Below are positions 11,960-11,962 of a stretch of 11,962 bases of DNA, piece by piece; position 1 is the stretch's first letter, and every line of letters starts with the position of its first letter. Under the pieces are notes generated by a model. The model was not told where the DNA came from, did not search any database, and was given only the letters and a program-made list of their open reading frames with translations. Source of the stretch: Candidatus Cloacimonadota bacterium. Its GTDB lineage: Bacteria; Cloacimonadota; Cloacimonadia; JGIOTU-2. Position numbers and translations under genes: made by a program. The stretch spans positions 1 to 11,962 of the forward strand of contig JACNJG010000130.1 of the NCBI GenBank assembly GCA_014382685.1, written 5' to 3'.

Positions 11960-11962
11960 GTT

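Overview
The window is AT-rich bacterial DNA with short intergenic gaps, Gram-negative style signal peptides and a lipoprotein. The mix of genes suggests the FCB group, possibly Cloacimonadota or a relative: a periplasmic-TPR histidine kinase, an M42 aminopeptidase, and an endonuclease I fused to a choice-of-anchor J type domain. This placement is inference from gene content; no marker gene or rRNA is present.

Layout. (A) 1-950, minus strand, looks accessory. It holds an orphan protein resembling ADP-ribosyltransferase-fold families, a 40-codon remnant of a tyrosine recombinase C-terminus, a perfect 11-bp inverted repeat, half of a long palindrome, and a near-consensus promoter reading toward the orphan gene. 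(B) 1049-2635, minus: Nudix hydrolase, then an exported protein of unknown function, then a small four-helix membrane protein, closely packed as an apparent operon. (C) 2742-6854, minus: a TPR histidine kinase, a stand-alone dCache-type membrane sensor with no output domain, and an M42 aminopeptidase. They are tightly packed (19 nt gap, then a TAATG overlap) behind a good promoter at 6889-6916. The sensor and kinase look like two halves of one receptor. (D) 6923-7372, minus: a GNAT acetyltransferase. (E) 7504-10174, plus: a lipoprotein with an esterase-like or phytase-like propeller fold, then a secreted endonuclease I, 10 nt apart. Both products leave the cytoplasm. (F) 10256-11569, plus: a three-gene module in very AT-rich sequence, consisting of a HigB/Gp49-like toxin, an XRE (HigA-like) antitoxin with a C-terminal extension, and a SecB-like chaperone. 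The order and content match a toxin-antitoxin-chaperone (TAC) system. (G) 11600-11959, plus: a VOC/glyoxalase-fold protein.

The strongest discovery candidates are the TAC module (F) and the split sensor/kinase pair with its coupled peptidase (C). The remains of a recombination event at the left edge (A) come next. No rRNA, tRNA, CRISPR array or intact insertion sequence was recognised. All functions are assigned by reading motifs; no database search was run.
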